From Lycium barbarum (taxonomy: Eukaryota; Streptophyta; Magnoliopsida; Solanales; Solanaceae), in assembly GCF_019175385.1 (NCBI RefSeq), contig NC_083337.1:49080938-49144937 (forward strand): a stretch of 64,000 nt of DNA. The letters are read 5' to 3'. How positions within the stretch are numbered: the stretch's first letter is position 1; every line of letters begins with the position of its first letter. The translations under genes were made by a program, and so were the position numbers. Below the pieces are notes generated by a model that searched no databases, had not been told where the DNA came from, and was given only the letters and a program-made list of their open reading frames with translations. Shown piece by piece: positions 9,887-20,092 of this stretch.

Positions 9887-12800
9887 TGTTATATCCCGCA
9901 TTTCTGTACAATCGGATAATTCAAAACAATCGCGGGAAGACAGTAACCAAGGCCATATTTTTACTTTGCTTGGCATATAAGTTGTTATGAAAATTTTGAA
10001 GTGGAATTAATGAGAAAGGTTAAGGGCATAAAGGGAAGTTGCAATATGACTCGTGGGAAATATGGAGAAAGGCGAAGGGTAAATTTGGAAGTTGGAAAAA
10101 TGTTTCATGAATCACAAGAACTAGCCCAAAAATAAGTGGGCTTGAATTTTTAAAGAAATGGACAAGGCCCAACCGGCCATAGGGCATGGGCTAGGCCCAT
10201 GATTAATTAATTCATGGGAATTAAATAGATGACTAAGTCATCTTTTTGCTACCATTCTCTAGAAATTTCAAGACAAGCAAGAACAAGAGAGAGAGGAGAA
10301 AAACATCAAGGCCATTCGGCCATAGAGAAAATTCCCAAGAAAAATTTGCAAAATTTCTCCAAAAATCATTTCCTACTAAGTAAAGAGTCCCTAACAAGGT
10401 GGAGTAGTCATTGGAACAAGAAAACACAAGTTCTTGAAGTTACAATTTTGGCTAAGTTGGAGGATCAAAGAAGAAGGTGAGAATTCATCTCCTTTAGATG
10501 TTATGAATATTTATATGTGTTGTAGTGTGCAAAAATGGATGAAATTCGTGAAGGAAAGGAATATAGAGGGTGGCCGTTTATGTATATATATGTGTGTAGG
10601 AAGTGTGTTTTAATTATCTTGTCTAGTGTTAGTTGTTATTGTTATGAATGATATGTGGAAAATGGAAGTTGAATGACTTTGGAGAGATTGTAGATGTGCA
10701 TGCATGTTGTGGCCGTTAGTTGTGGTATGTATATGTGGCCGTGTATACATGATGTATGGCCGTGTATATTGGTGAGTTGTGGAAGAATAATGAGCAAGTT
10801 ATATTTAATGTTTTAGTTGTTGTGTTGTAGATTTTATATTGCAAATAAAGGCTTGATAAGTTTGGTGAAGTATTGATAATTGGAAGATTATGTATATTGA
10901 AAGACAATGTTCTTGCATGGATAGCATGTAATGGTATTAGTATGATGTTGTTGGAATTCCCGGATTGTGATTGATGAGAAATTTGGCTATGTTGAATGTT
11001 GAGGATGGTATATTTACAGAGGAAGTGCTGCCAAAATTTCGGTAGCCAAGTGTTTCCTTAAGATCCTAACTCCAAGTATCCTAATAAGAGTTTTGGTAAA
11101 CATGACCAATTTGCAGATTTTGACGAGATTGCAACGTGAATTCGGAATATCAAAAGGAGCGGAAAGAGGTATGTAAGGCTTCACCCTTCCTTCTATGGCA
11201 TGTCTTAGCTATAATAAGTTGGGTACGAGCCTCGGGGACAACTCTATTCCCCGGAATCCGCACCTAAAGTTTTCTCCTTTTTGTTCAATAGAATTGAACT
11301 AGAAAGTGCAAAATGATGGAAAGACCTCCTAAACCCCTAGAACTTGCACAAATGGGACCCGATTACCGTAGAACCCTCACAAGTAACGCTATGACGTGTA
11401 ATATATGCAAATAGTATACGCTACCTCATCCGGCCCGAGGTGGGCCCATTACCCTCGGATTTTCTTTATAGTCTTGTTGGACTTACTAGAAGTTGAATCC
11501 AAGGGAATCCTTTGATCCCGATTTCGTTACCAAATGATAAGTACTATAACTACTCTAACGAGGAGACTTCCATGATGATAATGATAACAATGATGCTAGA
11601 CGAGAGGATATGCCTACGATAAGTACTACCGGAACGATTCTATGACTAGGATTCCCTAGCTAAGTATTCTATGTGAATATGAAAGTAATAAACTAATTTT
11701 CGAATCTTATTTATATTCCTTAGCTATGACATTATTTTCTAAGGATTTCAAAGCCTATGAACTGACATCTATGATGCCCCGATTTCATTCTACGTTTACT
11801 TTAATATTATTCTCCGTTGATAGTCTCACCAGAAAATACTCATCCCTTCAAGGTGAGACGAAGCGATCACGAGTATTCCATAGTGTAATCGGAGGTCACC
11901 GACCTTACGCCACTCCGATGGCTACATGATTTTTCTTTGGGCTCCTTTGCATGCTTATATGATATATGTATATAAAACATGTATATGTATATAAGATATT
12001 AATATGTATATAAAACATGTATATGTGTATAAGATACGTATATGTCTATAAGATATGTAAATGTATATAAGACATGTATATGTATACAAGCTATGTATAT
12101 GAATATAAAGACATGTATATGTATATAAGAGATGTCTATGACCCTGGGATGGGGGGAAGGGATATATGGGGGAATGGGAAGGGAAACATGTTTCATTGCC
12201 ACCTGATCAGCTGGCTTATCATCCCGGACGCGGGGTGCCCGGACGCGGGATATATGGCTGAGCCGGTGTATATCGGCACTATGTGGGTGAGCCGATATTG
12301 TTCGGCGCTATGATATGACCTACCATGTCATGACCAGACATGCTATGATAAGATATGTTATGACAAGCTATGCTATGACCTGATATGCTATGACATGACA
12401 TGCTATGACAAGCTATGCTATGATATGATACTCTATGATATGCTATGCTATGATATGATACGCTATGACACGCTATGCTATGACACGATACGCTATGACA
12501 TGCTATGCTATGATATGATGTACTATGATATGATATACTATGGCCTGACATACTATGACACGAAACACTATGACACGATATGCTACGACATGACAAGATA
12601 AGATATGATACGACATGATACGATATGATAAGACATGACATGATATAAGTTCTATTTTCTATGTCCACGAAAAAGAATGTTTCAAAAAGGGAAAGACAAG
12701 CCTACATGATAGCCGGCCTAAAAGGGGCCTTCTCGCGTACAGGTTACTTTCTTGCCTCATTATATGCCCTATGACTCCATGATATTATTAATTATACTCT

Positions 12801-13311
12801 ATGTTACTGCTTGTGTTATCTTCCATGCCTTCCAAACTCGGTACACTATTCGTACCGACGTCCCTTCTTGCGGACGTTGCGTTTCATGCCGCGCAGGTCA
12901 GCAGACAGGTGGATTTTATCCCTAGAAGCTCTACCAGCCGTACTTGACAGCGCTCCAGTTGTTCCGGAGCCTCACTCCTGCGTTACTATTTTGTGTATGT
13001 ATATTCGGGAACGGCAGCACCCGGCCCTTTCTATGTATAAGTGTACTATGTCTAGAGGCTCGTAGACAGATATGCCCAGTCAGTCAAGTACAGTTAGATA
13101 TATGGTGTTTTAGCATGTTAATGTTGTTGTATAAAGTGATAACGAAGTTTACTAGTCTATGTTCATAATGACGCTGCTAATGTTATTGTTCAAAAAAACA
13201 AAATATGGCGCTGTTCATACGGTTTGCTAAGAGGTAGAGGTAAAACGATAGACAAGGGGTGCTCGGTACAAGTATCGGGTACTCGTCACGGCCCCTAGTC
13301 GGGTCGTGACA
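9887..13311 (+). repeat. 3' LTR of element C (3425 bp, full length)
   Basis: Starts TGTTATATCCCGC and ends GGGTCGTGACA. After a TATA-like region near 10220 the leader is ATG-free from 10232 to the donor AAGAAG|GTGAG (GT at 10477-10478). The mini-exon candidate is 11117-11168. Minisatellites lie at about 11945-12138 and 12306-12645. The twin hairpin is at 12840-12876, where GGTAC pairs with GTACC and ACGTCC with GGACGT. The 129-codon minus ORF at 12279-12668 is a product of the 15-bp repeat. Confidence 0.9.
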
Positions 13312-13543
13312 CCATGTTTTCTATATCTTTTGTTAGCCACGTCGGCCTTGTACTTATGGTGTGGCCTAGATGCCTATGATATGTTAAATGATGATGGTCG
13401 TCTAATGGGATCAATATGATTAACGATAATAAAATCACGAATTGACTTATGGTTCACCTAGATGTTATGTTATGTACGATAAGGGGGTGCTCGGGTGGGG
13501 TAGCACCGGGTGCTCGTCGCGGCCCCCTAGCCGGGTCGTGACA
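13312..13543 (+). repeat. 3' end of an older plus-strand LTR (J)
   Basis: Ends GCCGGGTCGTGACA at 13543, like the other plus LTR ends, and resembles the last part of LTR C. It lacks a following primer site. Element C appears to have inserted into it. Confidence 0.55.
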
Positions 13544-13711
13544 GTAAGCCTTGCCTTCTCTTGGCAAACTTTCTTCCCCTATATCGAACATCTTTGAAAT
13601 CTTAATTAGGGTCATCAAATATCATTCCTTACTTACCGAAATATCGTATACTCCATGCTCTTCGTTAGTCTATTCACTGTGCATCAACGAAAAATTTTCC
13701 AAGGTGTAACA
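13544..13711 (-). repeat. Fragment of an H-family LTR start (minus)
   Basis: Closely similar to 49205-49374, the start of LTR H. Both contain TTGAAATCTTAATTAGGGTC and end in GGTGTAACA, the reverse complement of an LTR start. Confidence 0.6.
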
Positions 13712-13944
13712 TTTTTAATACACTTCATATACTCATTGTCATGATTATGTGACATAGCACTAGTCCCTAGCCCCTTTTGGTACACCCAAAATATTATTTC
13801 CAATTACCATCGTTCCACTTTCCAGTCTTAAATAATTTCGGGATATCATCCTAACCACCTATAAGCTTGGGGTAACCTCATTTTCCCTTACTTATGAGTT
13901 TTAACTTGCAGGCTTTCCAATGCATGAAAACACGGGATGTAACA
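13712..13944 (-). repeat. Fragment of another minus-strand LTR start
   Basis: Ends AAACACGGGATGTAACA, the reverse complement of TGTTACATCCCGTGTTT, which is the start signature of the LTRs in this window. The rest is unassigned AT-rich sequence. Confidence 0.45.
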
Positions 13945-14683
13945 TCTTCTCATTAATAGAGATATTTCAAAGTCATAAATCGATTGAGAAACCATGTTCA
14001 AATCATTAATAAATTTCAATTCAAAGAATCCCATTCTTAGGGAAAAGCACATTAAAGATCAAGGCTTTAGAAAACAAGCTCAATCATCCCTTATAGGGGA
14101 AAAATAATTTGAAGTTTATCACTTTTTAAAACTCGGTTCATCCATCCAATTATAGGGAAATCACATACACGATCATATAATATAGTATGTTATACAAATA
14201 TAGGTTTGATGCGGGCTTGACCTTATATGTGCATGAATCCCTATCAAAATTCATCGTTCATCATCGAAAAGTATATTCAAAGAGACATTCTTTAAAAGAA
14301 GGTTTTTAAAAATAGACATACCTCAATTCCCACTAAAAGCACTGCCAAACAGATTTTCCCATGTTCAACAATCGTTCCACAATCTCTTTTGATGATAAAG
14401 GTTAGAACTTTAAGCTAATCCTATGAATTCCCACCCTTTTAGAAAACAAGCGCTTTTAAGCCAAAATTCATTTTCTAGATATCATATGATTCACCCATGG
14501 ATTCTCACTCAATTCAAATGACATACAAATCCAAAACTAACCCATAATGATACTTGAATCAAGAAAGCTTACCTCATGAGGAATTCCCAACAATTCTTCT
14601 CTCCAACCATTCTTGAATCAAATTCTCACAATAAACGGAATGGATGATGATTCTAGCATTAATCGTTGTTAAATTGACGTAAT
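13945..14683. other. Unassigned AT-rich sequence
   Basis: No coding region, LTR boundary or tandem repeat is visible here. A CTTACCTCATGAGG stretch near 14570 resembles the reversed splice-donor region of the LTRs, so this may be an old minus-strand LTR of a family not otherwise present. Confidence 0.3.
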
Positions 14684-14893
14684 TGTCAGGACCCAACTAT
14701 GGGACATAACAGGTACCCGGAGCCTCTAACTGGAGTATTGAAATCATAAGGACGGGGAAGGACCCCGCCATGCCCCAAATATGTACACAAAAGAATATAC
14801 TAGTAAGCGGCAACTCCAGAGTAGTGAAGTGCTCCTGGAAATATGTTGAGTAAGCTCCTAAGCGTCTGTGCAGTCTCCCTGTCTACCTGTGGG
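14684..14893 (-). repeat. LTR G, distal part (continues at 44281)
   Basis: Begins TGTCAGGACCCA, the reversed LTR end. It joins seamlessly to 44281 once the array is removed: CTACCT-GTGGG-CATGAACACAGCG matches the same place in LTR H (CCACCT-GCGGG-CATGACGCAGCG, near 47210-47229). The intact LTR G would be about 2365 bp. Confidence 0.8.
14889..14893. repeat. Target-site duplication of the array, left copy (GTGGG)
   Basis: GTGGG directly before the LTR start at 14894. The matching copy is at 44276-44280 directly after the last LTR. Confidence 0.9.
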
Positions 14894-15236
14894 TGTTATA
14901 TCCCGCGTTTTCACACGTTTGGAAAAACTTTAATTATATTGGATTCTTGAGATATAAGGTCAAATTTGATATTTTGTTGAATTTAGGAGTTATGCATGAA
15001 AGAATAGAGTCATGAAAGTGTGGGACGAGGCTAAGGACAATTTTGGAATTTTGGAAATTAGTTCCGGGAATTTCAAAAGGTGATCTATAAGTCTTTGGGC
15101 CCAAAATAAATGAAGAAAATTTGGGCCCAACACTAAGGGGTGGCCGGCCACATAGTGGCCCAAACCCATGGTTAGTTAATTATTTTTCCATGTGCTAAAT
15201 ACTTGGAAGAAGGCATTATTTATAGAACTTTCAAGA
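14894..15236 (+). repeat. LTR0, truncated first LTR of the array
   Basis: Matches the first ~343 bp of LTR1-4, up to TTTATAGAACTTTCAAGA, then switches abruptly to integrase sequence at 15239. It carries private changes (CCCGCG instead of CCCGTG, one extra C near 15167), consistent with being the original 5' LTR. Confidence 0.9.
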
Positions 15237-15238
15237 AG

Positions 15239-16453
15239 GCCCAATGTCCCAATTGTCAACAGGTCAACATTGAACATCAGAAACCGGGTGGACTATTGCA
15301 GGAAATGGAAATTCCGACATGTAAGTGGGAGATCATTAATATGGACTTCATTACAGGTTTGCCTTGCACTCCACGGAAGTATGATTCCATCTGGGTTATT
15401 GTTGATAGGCTGACAAAATCAGCCCATTTTCTCCCCGTCAGAACTACTTATTCCGCCGAGGATTATGCCAGGCTTTATATTAAAGAAATAGTGAAGCTTC
15501 ATGGAGTTCCTATATCTATTATCACTGACAGAGGTGCTCAGTTCACAGCGAACTTCTGGAGATCTTTTCAGGAAGGATTAGGGACTCAGCTGAGCCTGAG
15601 CACAGCTTTCCATCCTCAGAGCGACGGACAGGCCGAGCGCACTATCCAGACACTTGAAGATATGTTGCGGGCCTGTGTTATTGATTTCAGGGGTAGCTGG
15701 GAGGATCACTTGCCATTAATTGAATTTGCTTACAACAACAGTTACCATTCCAGCATCCAGATGGCTCCGTACGAGGCCTTATATGGCAGGAAATGTAGGT
15801 CACCTATCGGCTGGTTTGATATTGGCGAGACAGAATTAATCGGCCCAGATATGATCTAGCAGGCCGTTGATAAGGTGAAACTTATCAGGGAGCGACTATT
15901 GGCAGCCCAGAGTCGACAGAAATCATACGCTGATAAACGGCGGCGTCCTTTGGAATTCCAGGTTGGTGATTGGGTATTTCTGAAGGTATCGCCTATGAAA
16001 GGCGTAATGCGGTTCGGCGGAAAGTGTAATCTTAGTCCGCGTTATATTGGGCCTTATCTGATTGTGCGGAAAATTGGAAAGGTCGCCTATGAGTTAGATT
16101 TGCCATCTGATTTGGAAGCGGTACATCCGGTGTTCCATGTCTCTATGCTCTGTAAATGCATCGGTGACCCTTCCAGAATATTCCCTGGGGATGATATTCA
16201 GGTGACGGAGCAACTATCGTACGAGGAGCAGCCCGTATCTATTTTGGATCGTCAGGTAAGGAGGCTCCGGAATAAAGATGTAGCCTCTGTTAAGGTACTA
16301 TGGCGGAACAATAATAGGGAGGAAATGACATGGGAAGCCGAAGAGGAAATGAAGGAAAAATATCCTTATCTGTTCCCTATGCCCACAGGTAATCCTGAAC
16401 CCTTACTTAATTCTGTTTCAATAATGAATGTGCGTCATTTGTGCTGTCTATAA
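15239..16453 (+). pseudogene. INT0: integrase and chromodomain remnant fused to LTR0
   Basis: The copy starts at the CPNC zinc-binding motif of the integrase. LTR-derived codons precede it, so a chimeric frame opens at 15203. The DD35E core is complete in this part ([22 protein letters not shown]). An in-frame TAG at 15857-15859 replaces the Gln codon of the other copies. After it the C-terminal integrase domain ([13 protein letters not shown]) and chromodomain ([16 protein letters not shown]) run to the stop at 16451. Gag, protease, RT, RNase H and primer site are deleted. It shares ancestral-looking variants with INT3. Confidence 0.9.
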
Positions 16454-16498
16454 ACCTGAACTCCCCCAAAGTATTTTCCAACCTATAAGATTAATTTT

Positions 16499-16533
16499 AC
16501 ATTCGAGGACGAATGTTCTAAAGGGGGGGAGGA
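16499..16533 (+). promoter_or_regulatory. Pre-PPT hairpin and polypurine tract before LTR1
   Basis: ACATTCGAGGACGAATGT (16499-16516) then AAAGGGGGGGAGGA. The same pair occurs at 24726-24760, 32956-32990 and 41183-41216; the last tract is shorter by two G. Confidence 0.9.
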
Positions 16534-16879
16534 TGTTATATCCCGTGTTTTCACACGTTTGGAAAAACTTTAATTATATTGGATTCTTGAGATATAAGGT
16601 CAAATTTGATATTTTGTTGAATTTAGGAGTTATGCATGAAAGAATAGAGTCATGAAAGTGTGGGACGAGGCTAAGGGCAATTTTGGAATTTTGGAAATTA
16701 GTTCCGGGAATTTCAAAAGGTGATCTATAAGTCTTTGGGCCCAAAATAAATGAAGAAAATTTGGGCCCAACACTAAGGGGTGGCCGGCCACATAGTGGCC
16801 CAAACCATGGTTAGTTAATTATTTTTCCATGTGCTAAATACTTGGAAGAAGGCATTATTTATAGAACTTTCAAGAGAAT

Positions 16880-17107
16880 AGATAAGAAGCAAGAAAACAA
16901 AGCAAAACAAGAAAGAAAAAAAGAGGAGAGGGTTCGGGTTTGGCCATAGGAATTTGACCATCAAAAATCTTGTTCAAAATTTTTTTCTCTTGTTGAATTC
17001 TTACTAATTCAAGGTCCCTTCTCAACTTGGTGTAGTTGGTTTGGAAGGAAGAAGTCTTGTTTCTTCAAGTTGACCCTATATTGAAGTGAAGAAGATTGAG
17101 TAAAAAG
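16880..17107 (+). other. Predicted leader exon 1 (ATG-free)
   Basis: Purine-rich, begins about 25 bp after the TATA-like box, and has no ATG over some 228 nt although the flanking LTR is ATG-rich. It ends at a strong donor, AAAAAG|GTAAGAAT. The exact transcription start is a guess. Confidence 0.5.
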
Positions 17108-18011
17108 GTAAGAATTTATCCCTTATTATAGTGTTATGAAGTATTGTTTGTGTTGTAGTATGTAGAAATGAGTTGATTGTATGGAAAAATGGAAGTTTGC
17201 GAAGTGGGTATGGAATATAGAATGTGGCCGTGTGTGTGTGTTAATGTGTAAGTGAAATGAGTTGAAATTTATGTTGTATTCTAGTTGTGTGTATGATGGA
17301 ATTCATATGGAGAATGAGAGTTGAATAAATTTGGTTGAAAATGAAATATAGGGGTTTGGCCGTGTGGTATGGTGTTGGTAGGATGCTAATGAATTAATTT
17401 TGTTTAATGTGTTAGTTGTGTTATTGTGATGCTTGCAATGAAAATGAAGTTAGAATGATATAAGTTTGTATTGAATTAGAATGTAGAAACTTATGTCGTT
17501 CTAGTATGACTTTCCGACATTAAGGAAATGAAGTTGTTTGGTTGTTAATTGTGATGATCATTGATGAATTTGGAAGTTGGAAACATGTTATGAAGTTGTA
17601 TGCCAAAGATTTGATGTTTTGCATAAGTTATGACTTTGACGGAAAGTTGTGTATTATGTATATCGAGTGTATAACTTGAGGAAAACGATATGAAATGTTT
17701 CTAGAACTATATGGTGATGATCTTGATTGTTGATGAATGTGAAATTATTGATATTAGTTGAAAGTTGGGTTGAAATGAAGGTTATGTCAACTTGTTTGAA
17801 AGATGACTAGTTGAAGGATATTTGTGTTTTTAATGTTCGTTGTTGATATTGATGTTGTCGTTTCGGTTGTTGTTGATGATTTCTAGCCGAGTTGAATTCT
17901 CGGGGTGCTATATGTATAGGGGAAGTGTGCCTAAATTTCGGTAGACAAATATGCATTAAGTTGAAACTTTGGTATTCATAACTCACAATTGGTAAACTTG
18001 ACCAATTACAG

Positions 18012-18062
18012 ATTCTTGACGAAACGGGAGGTGAGTTTGGAAAGGCGTAAAGAGCTTGAAAG
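18012..18062 (+). other. Predicted 51-nt leader mini-exon (LTR1)
   Basis: Acceptor GACCAATTACAG ends at 18011 and donor GAAAG|GTATGTAAAGC starts at 18063. There is no ATG inside. Copies sit at 26239-26289, 34469-34519 and 42695-42745. Equivalent segments of 47-53 nt occur in LTRs B, C, D, E, G and H. Confidence 0.6.
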
Positions 18063-19596
18063 GTATGTAAAGCAACCCCAATTCTTCCCTTGGCATGCCC
18101 TTAGTGTGTTAGGGTCGGATCCGGGCCTCGAAAGACTTCTTGGCCCTCGGAATCCGCAAGAGAAATTCTCCGTTTTTCCTTCAGTAGAATTGAACCATTT
18201 TGGTATGCTTTTCTTGAAATTATGCAATTTTGTTCTAAATTACATGGAAGGTCACAGAATATTTGTAGAACCTTTTTAGGTGACTCCATAAGCTTGGAGG
18301 GCATAATTTGAGCCCGCCGCCTTGTTTGTCCCGAGGCGGGCCCACTATTCCCGGTTTTGCCCTTAATGTACTAAAGCTTTCCTTTTAAGCGATTTTTGAA
18401 AGAAACGTTTGACTACCCTTTTTAATTTACCAAACGAATATTGTTTTAAATATCCTATTAAGTCTTGTAAATTATTTTCACACCCGGAACGACTTCAGGA
18501 AGGTTATACTTCTGTAATTTATTATGATATCCGAAATGCATCTATTATGATCCCGTCCAACTCCATTGGATTTGTTTGGCTTTGATACGTTTCACCGAGT
18601 CTTTGAAAACATTTATGATATTTTTAAATTGCATTAGTCTCTCACTACCCCATTCGTGGATGCCCCAATGTTTCCCACACTGAGCCCGAGCCAGGATATG
18701 TTGTCAAGCGTGATCCTTTGCATTGTTCGCCGTGCCTCGATGTGAGAGGGCAGGTATACGCGTACATGGGTTTGTGCAGTATGCTGTGCCATGTACGCTT
18801 GTTCTGATATGATTTGCTATGGCCATCTGATATGATATATTATGTGACGGGGTTATGCCCCATTCTGATTCTTCTGTGTTGTGGCACCAGCACCGGGAGG
18901 GTGGCCACGTTCTATCTACCGAGTCCCTTGGCAGGGGCCGAATTTGATATGACATATGTTTCTGTACACACTCTGCATGTTTTGAAATTATGTATCTGAT
19001 ACTTTGGATTTTTCTGTTTATTTTCTGTATGTCCTGCACCAGTTATGATTTTGTCTCCGTACTTCAGGCTTTACATATTCAGTACATATTTCGTACTGAC
19101 CCCCTTTCTTCGGGGGCTGCGTTTTCATGCCGCGCAGGTACCGACGACAGGTTTGCTGATCCGTCCGCTTAGGATCTTATTCTGCCATTTGGAGTGCTCT
19201 CTTATTCAGAGCCATCTTTTGGTATAGTCTGTCACTTCTACATATGTATATTCTCGTTCATGGGTGCGGCGGGGCCCTGTCCCGTCATATTATTTTGTCG
19301 GTCTTTTTAGAGGTCTGTGGACATGTTTGTGGGTTGGGATCTTTCTGTACAGCTGTGTGTATATGTTGTGTTTGGGCGATCCCATTCGCCGCGGCGGCCG
19401 GTCCGCACTTATGTAAATGTTGCTTTGTTGGCCCTGTGTGGCCTTTGTTGGTATTTTCTGCGTGCAGGGTATATGGGATAGTCCGTAAAACAAAGGAAAC
19501 TCTGCCAAAATTTTTTTGGAAATTATATACTAGAATGTGTTTGAGTGCCCAGATCGGGCACTAGTCACGGCCTACGGGGTTGGGTCGTGACAAAAG

Positions 19597-19608
19597 TGGT
19601 ATCAGAGC
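19597..19608 (+). promoter_or_regulatory. Primer-binding site, unit 1 (initiator tRNA-Met)
   Basis: TGGTATCAGAGC, four bases after LTR1. The same site is at 27826-27837 and 36054-36065 in units 2 and 3. Confidence 0.95.
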
Positions 19609-19649
19609 GGTTCGTCCTCGGAATGTCTACAGACCGCGTCTAGTAGAGT

Positions 19650-19689
19650 CTTGTTTATCGGTGTGTTGTGCACCACACCTATAAACAGG
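19650..19689 (+). other. PBS-proximal RNA hairpin, unit 1
   Basis: CTTGTTTAT pairs with ATAAACAGG and GGTGTG with CACACC around a loop TTGTGCAC, about 15 pairs with one mismatch and one wobble. It lies inside predicted intron 2, so it would be present only in unspliced RNA. Confidence 0.6.
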
Positions 19690-19795
19690 AGGCTACAGGG
19701 CATTTAGGATACTACCCTTCTTTCTGTCTTAGATCGTGCGATAGACCTGTGTTATCAGGATGATTCCTCCCTAACGAATTGTTACATTTGCAGTT

Positions 19796-20092
19796 ATGCC
19801 TCCAAAAAAGGCAACAGCGGCCCAAAAGGCCAAGGCAGCAGCTGTGGGAGAGACTAGTCGGGCCCAGAGGGTTACCAGGGCCCATGCACATATTGCTCCT
19901 GATATTTTGCCCCCGGCAGAGGGCTCTTCCACACCGCCACACGTAGAGGAGATTGGAGCAGCAGCAGCTGCAGGTCGAGGGGCGGCTCCACCGCCAGCTC
20001 CCGAGATTCCAGTATCAGTCCATGAGAGAGGCAGTCCAGCTATTGACCAGACTTGTGGCAGGACAGGTTCAGGGGCACGGACTGGGAGGTGA
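19796..20092 (+). CDS. gag: Gag N-terminal segment, unit 1
   Basis: The 98-codon frame starts [15 protein letters not shown], the usual basic opening of Gag in this lineage. It starts three bases after a splice-acceptor-like ACATTTGCAG (ends 19793). It continues as an Ala/Pro-rich linker and then leaves the coding frame near 20000-20040; the conserved Gag helices continue in the frame of 19953. The same offset exists in all three units, so it predates the array expansion. Programmed shifting so early in gag would be unusual; an inherited indel is the simpler reading. Confidence 0.75.
   Translation: MPPKKATAAQKAKAAAVGETSRAQRVTRAHAHIAPDILPPAEGSSTPPHVEEIGAAAAAGRGAAPPPAPEIPVSVHERGSPAIDQTCGRTGSGARTGR

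Larger units (their letters stand above)
5173..13311 (+). mobile_element. Element C, non-autonomous long-LTR retrotransposon
   Basis: Two near-identical direct LTRs (5173-7838 and 9887-13311) flank a 2048-bp interior with a primer-binding site, a small ORF, a 5S-like module and a polypurine tract. There is no gag, protease, RT or integrase. The 5' LTR lacks its first 748 bp, which the fragment at 4333-5172 displaced. The near identity of the LTRs suggests recent insertion. The right flank is CCATG; the left duplication would lie outside the window. Confidence 0.85.
16534..19592 (+). repeat. LTR1 of the array (3059 bp)
   Basis: TGTTATATCCCG to GGGTCGTGACA. A TATTTATAG box lies near 16857. The following leader, to the donor AAAAAG|GTAAGAAT (GT at 17108-17109), is free of ATG. 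The mini-exon candidate is 18012-18062. The twin hairpin is at 19081-19117 (AGTAC/GTACT, CCCCC/GGGGG). As an internal LTR it serves as 3' LTR of INT0 and 5' LTR of INT1. Small conserved ORFs, for example 17989-18279, span the mini-exon and are not genes. Confidence 0.95.

Noticed and set aside
12279..12668. 129-codon minus-strand ORF
   Set aside because: It translates the 15-bp TATGA-type repeat; a period that is a multiple of three keeps frames open. The shorter C 5' LTR copy shows the same artefact.
17989..18279. 96-codon ORF conserved in all four array LTRs
   Set aside because: Conservation only reflects LTR copying. It spans the predicted mini-exon, lacks any motif, and is absent as a frame from the other LTR families.
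18704..19564. Cluster of 60-130-codon ORFs near the LTR end, repeated in each unit
   Set aside because: Overlapping on both strands, no domain, and they cross the twin hairpin and minisatellite slot.
19597..19608. tRNA gene fragment
   Set aside because: Only the 12-base complement of the tRNA 3' end is present, which is a primer-binding site.
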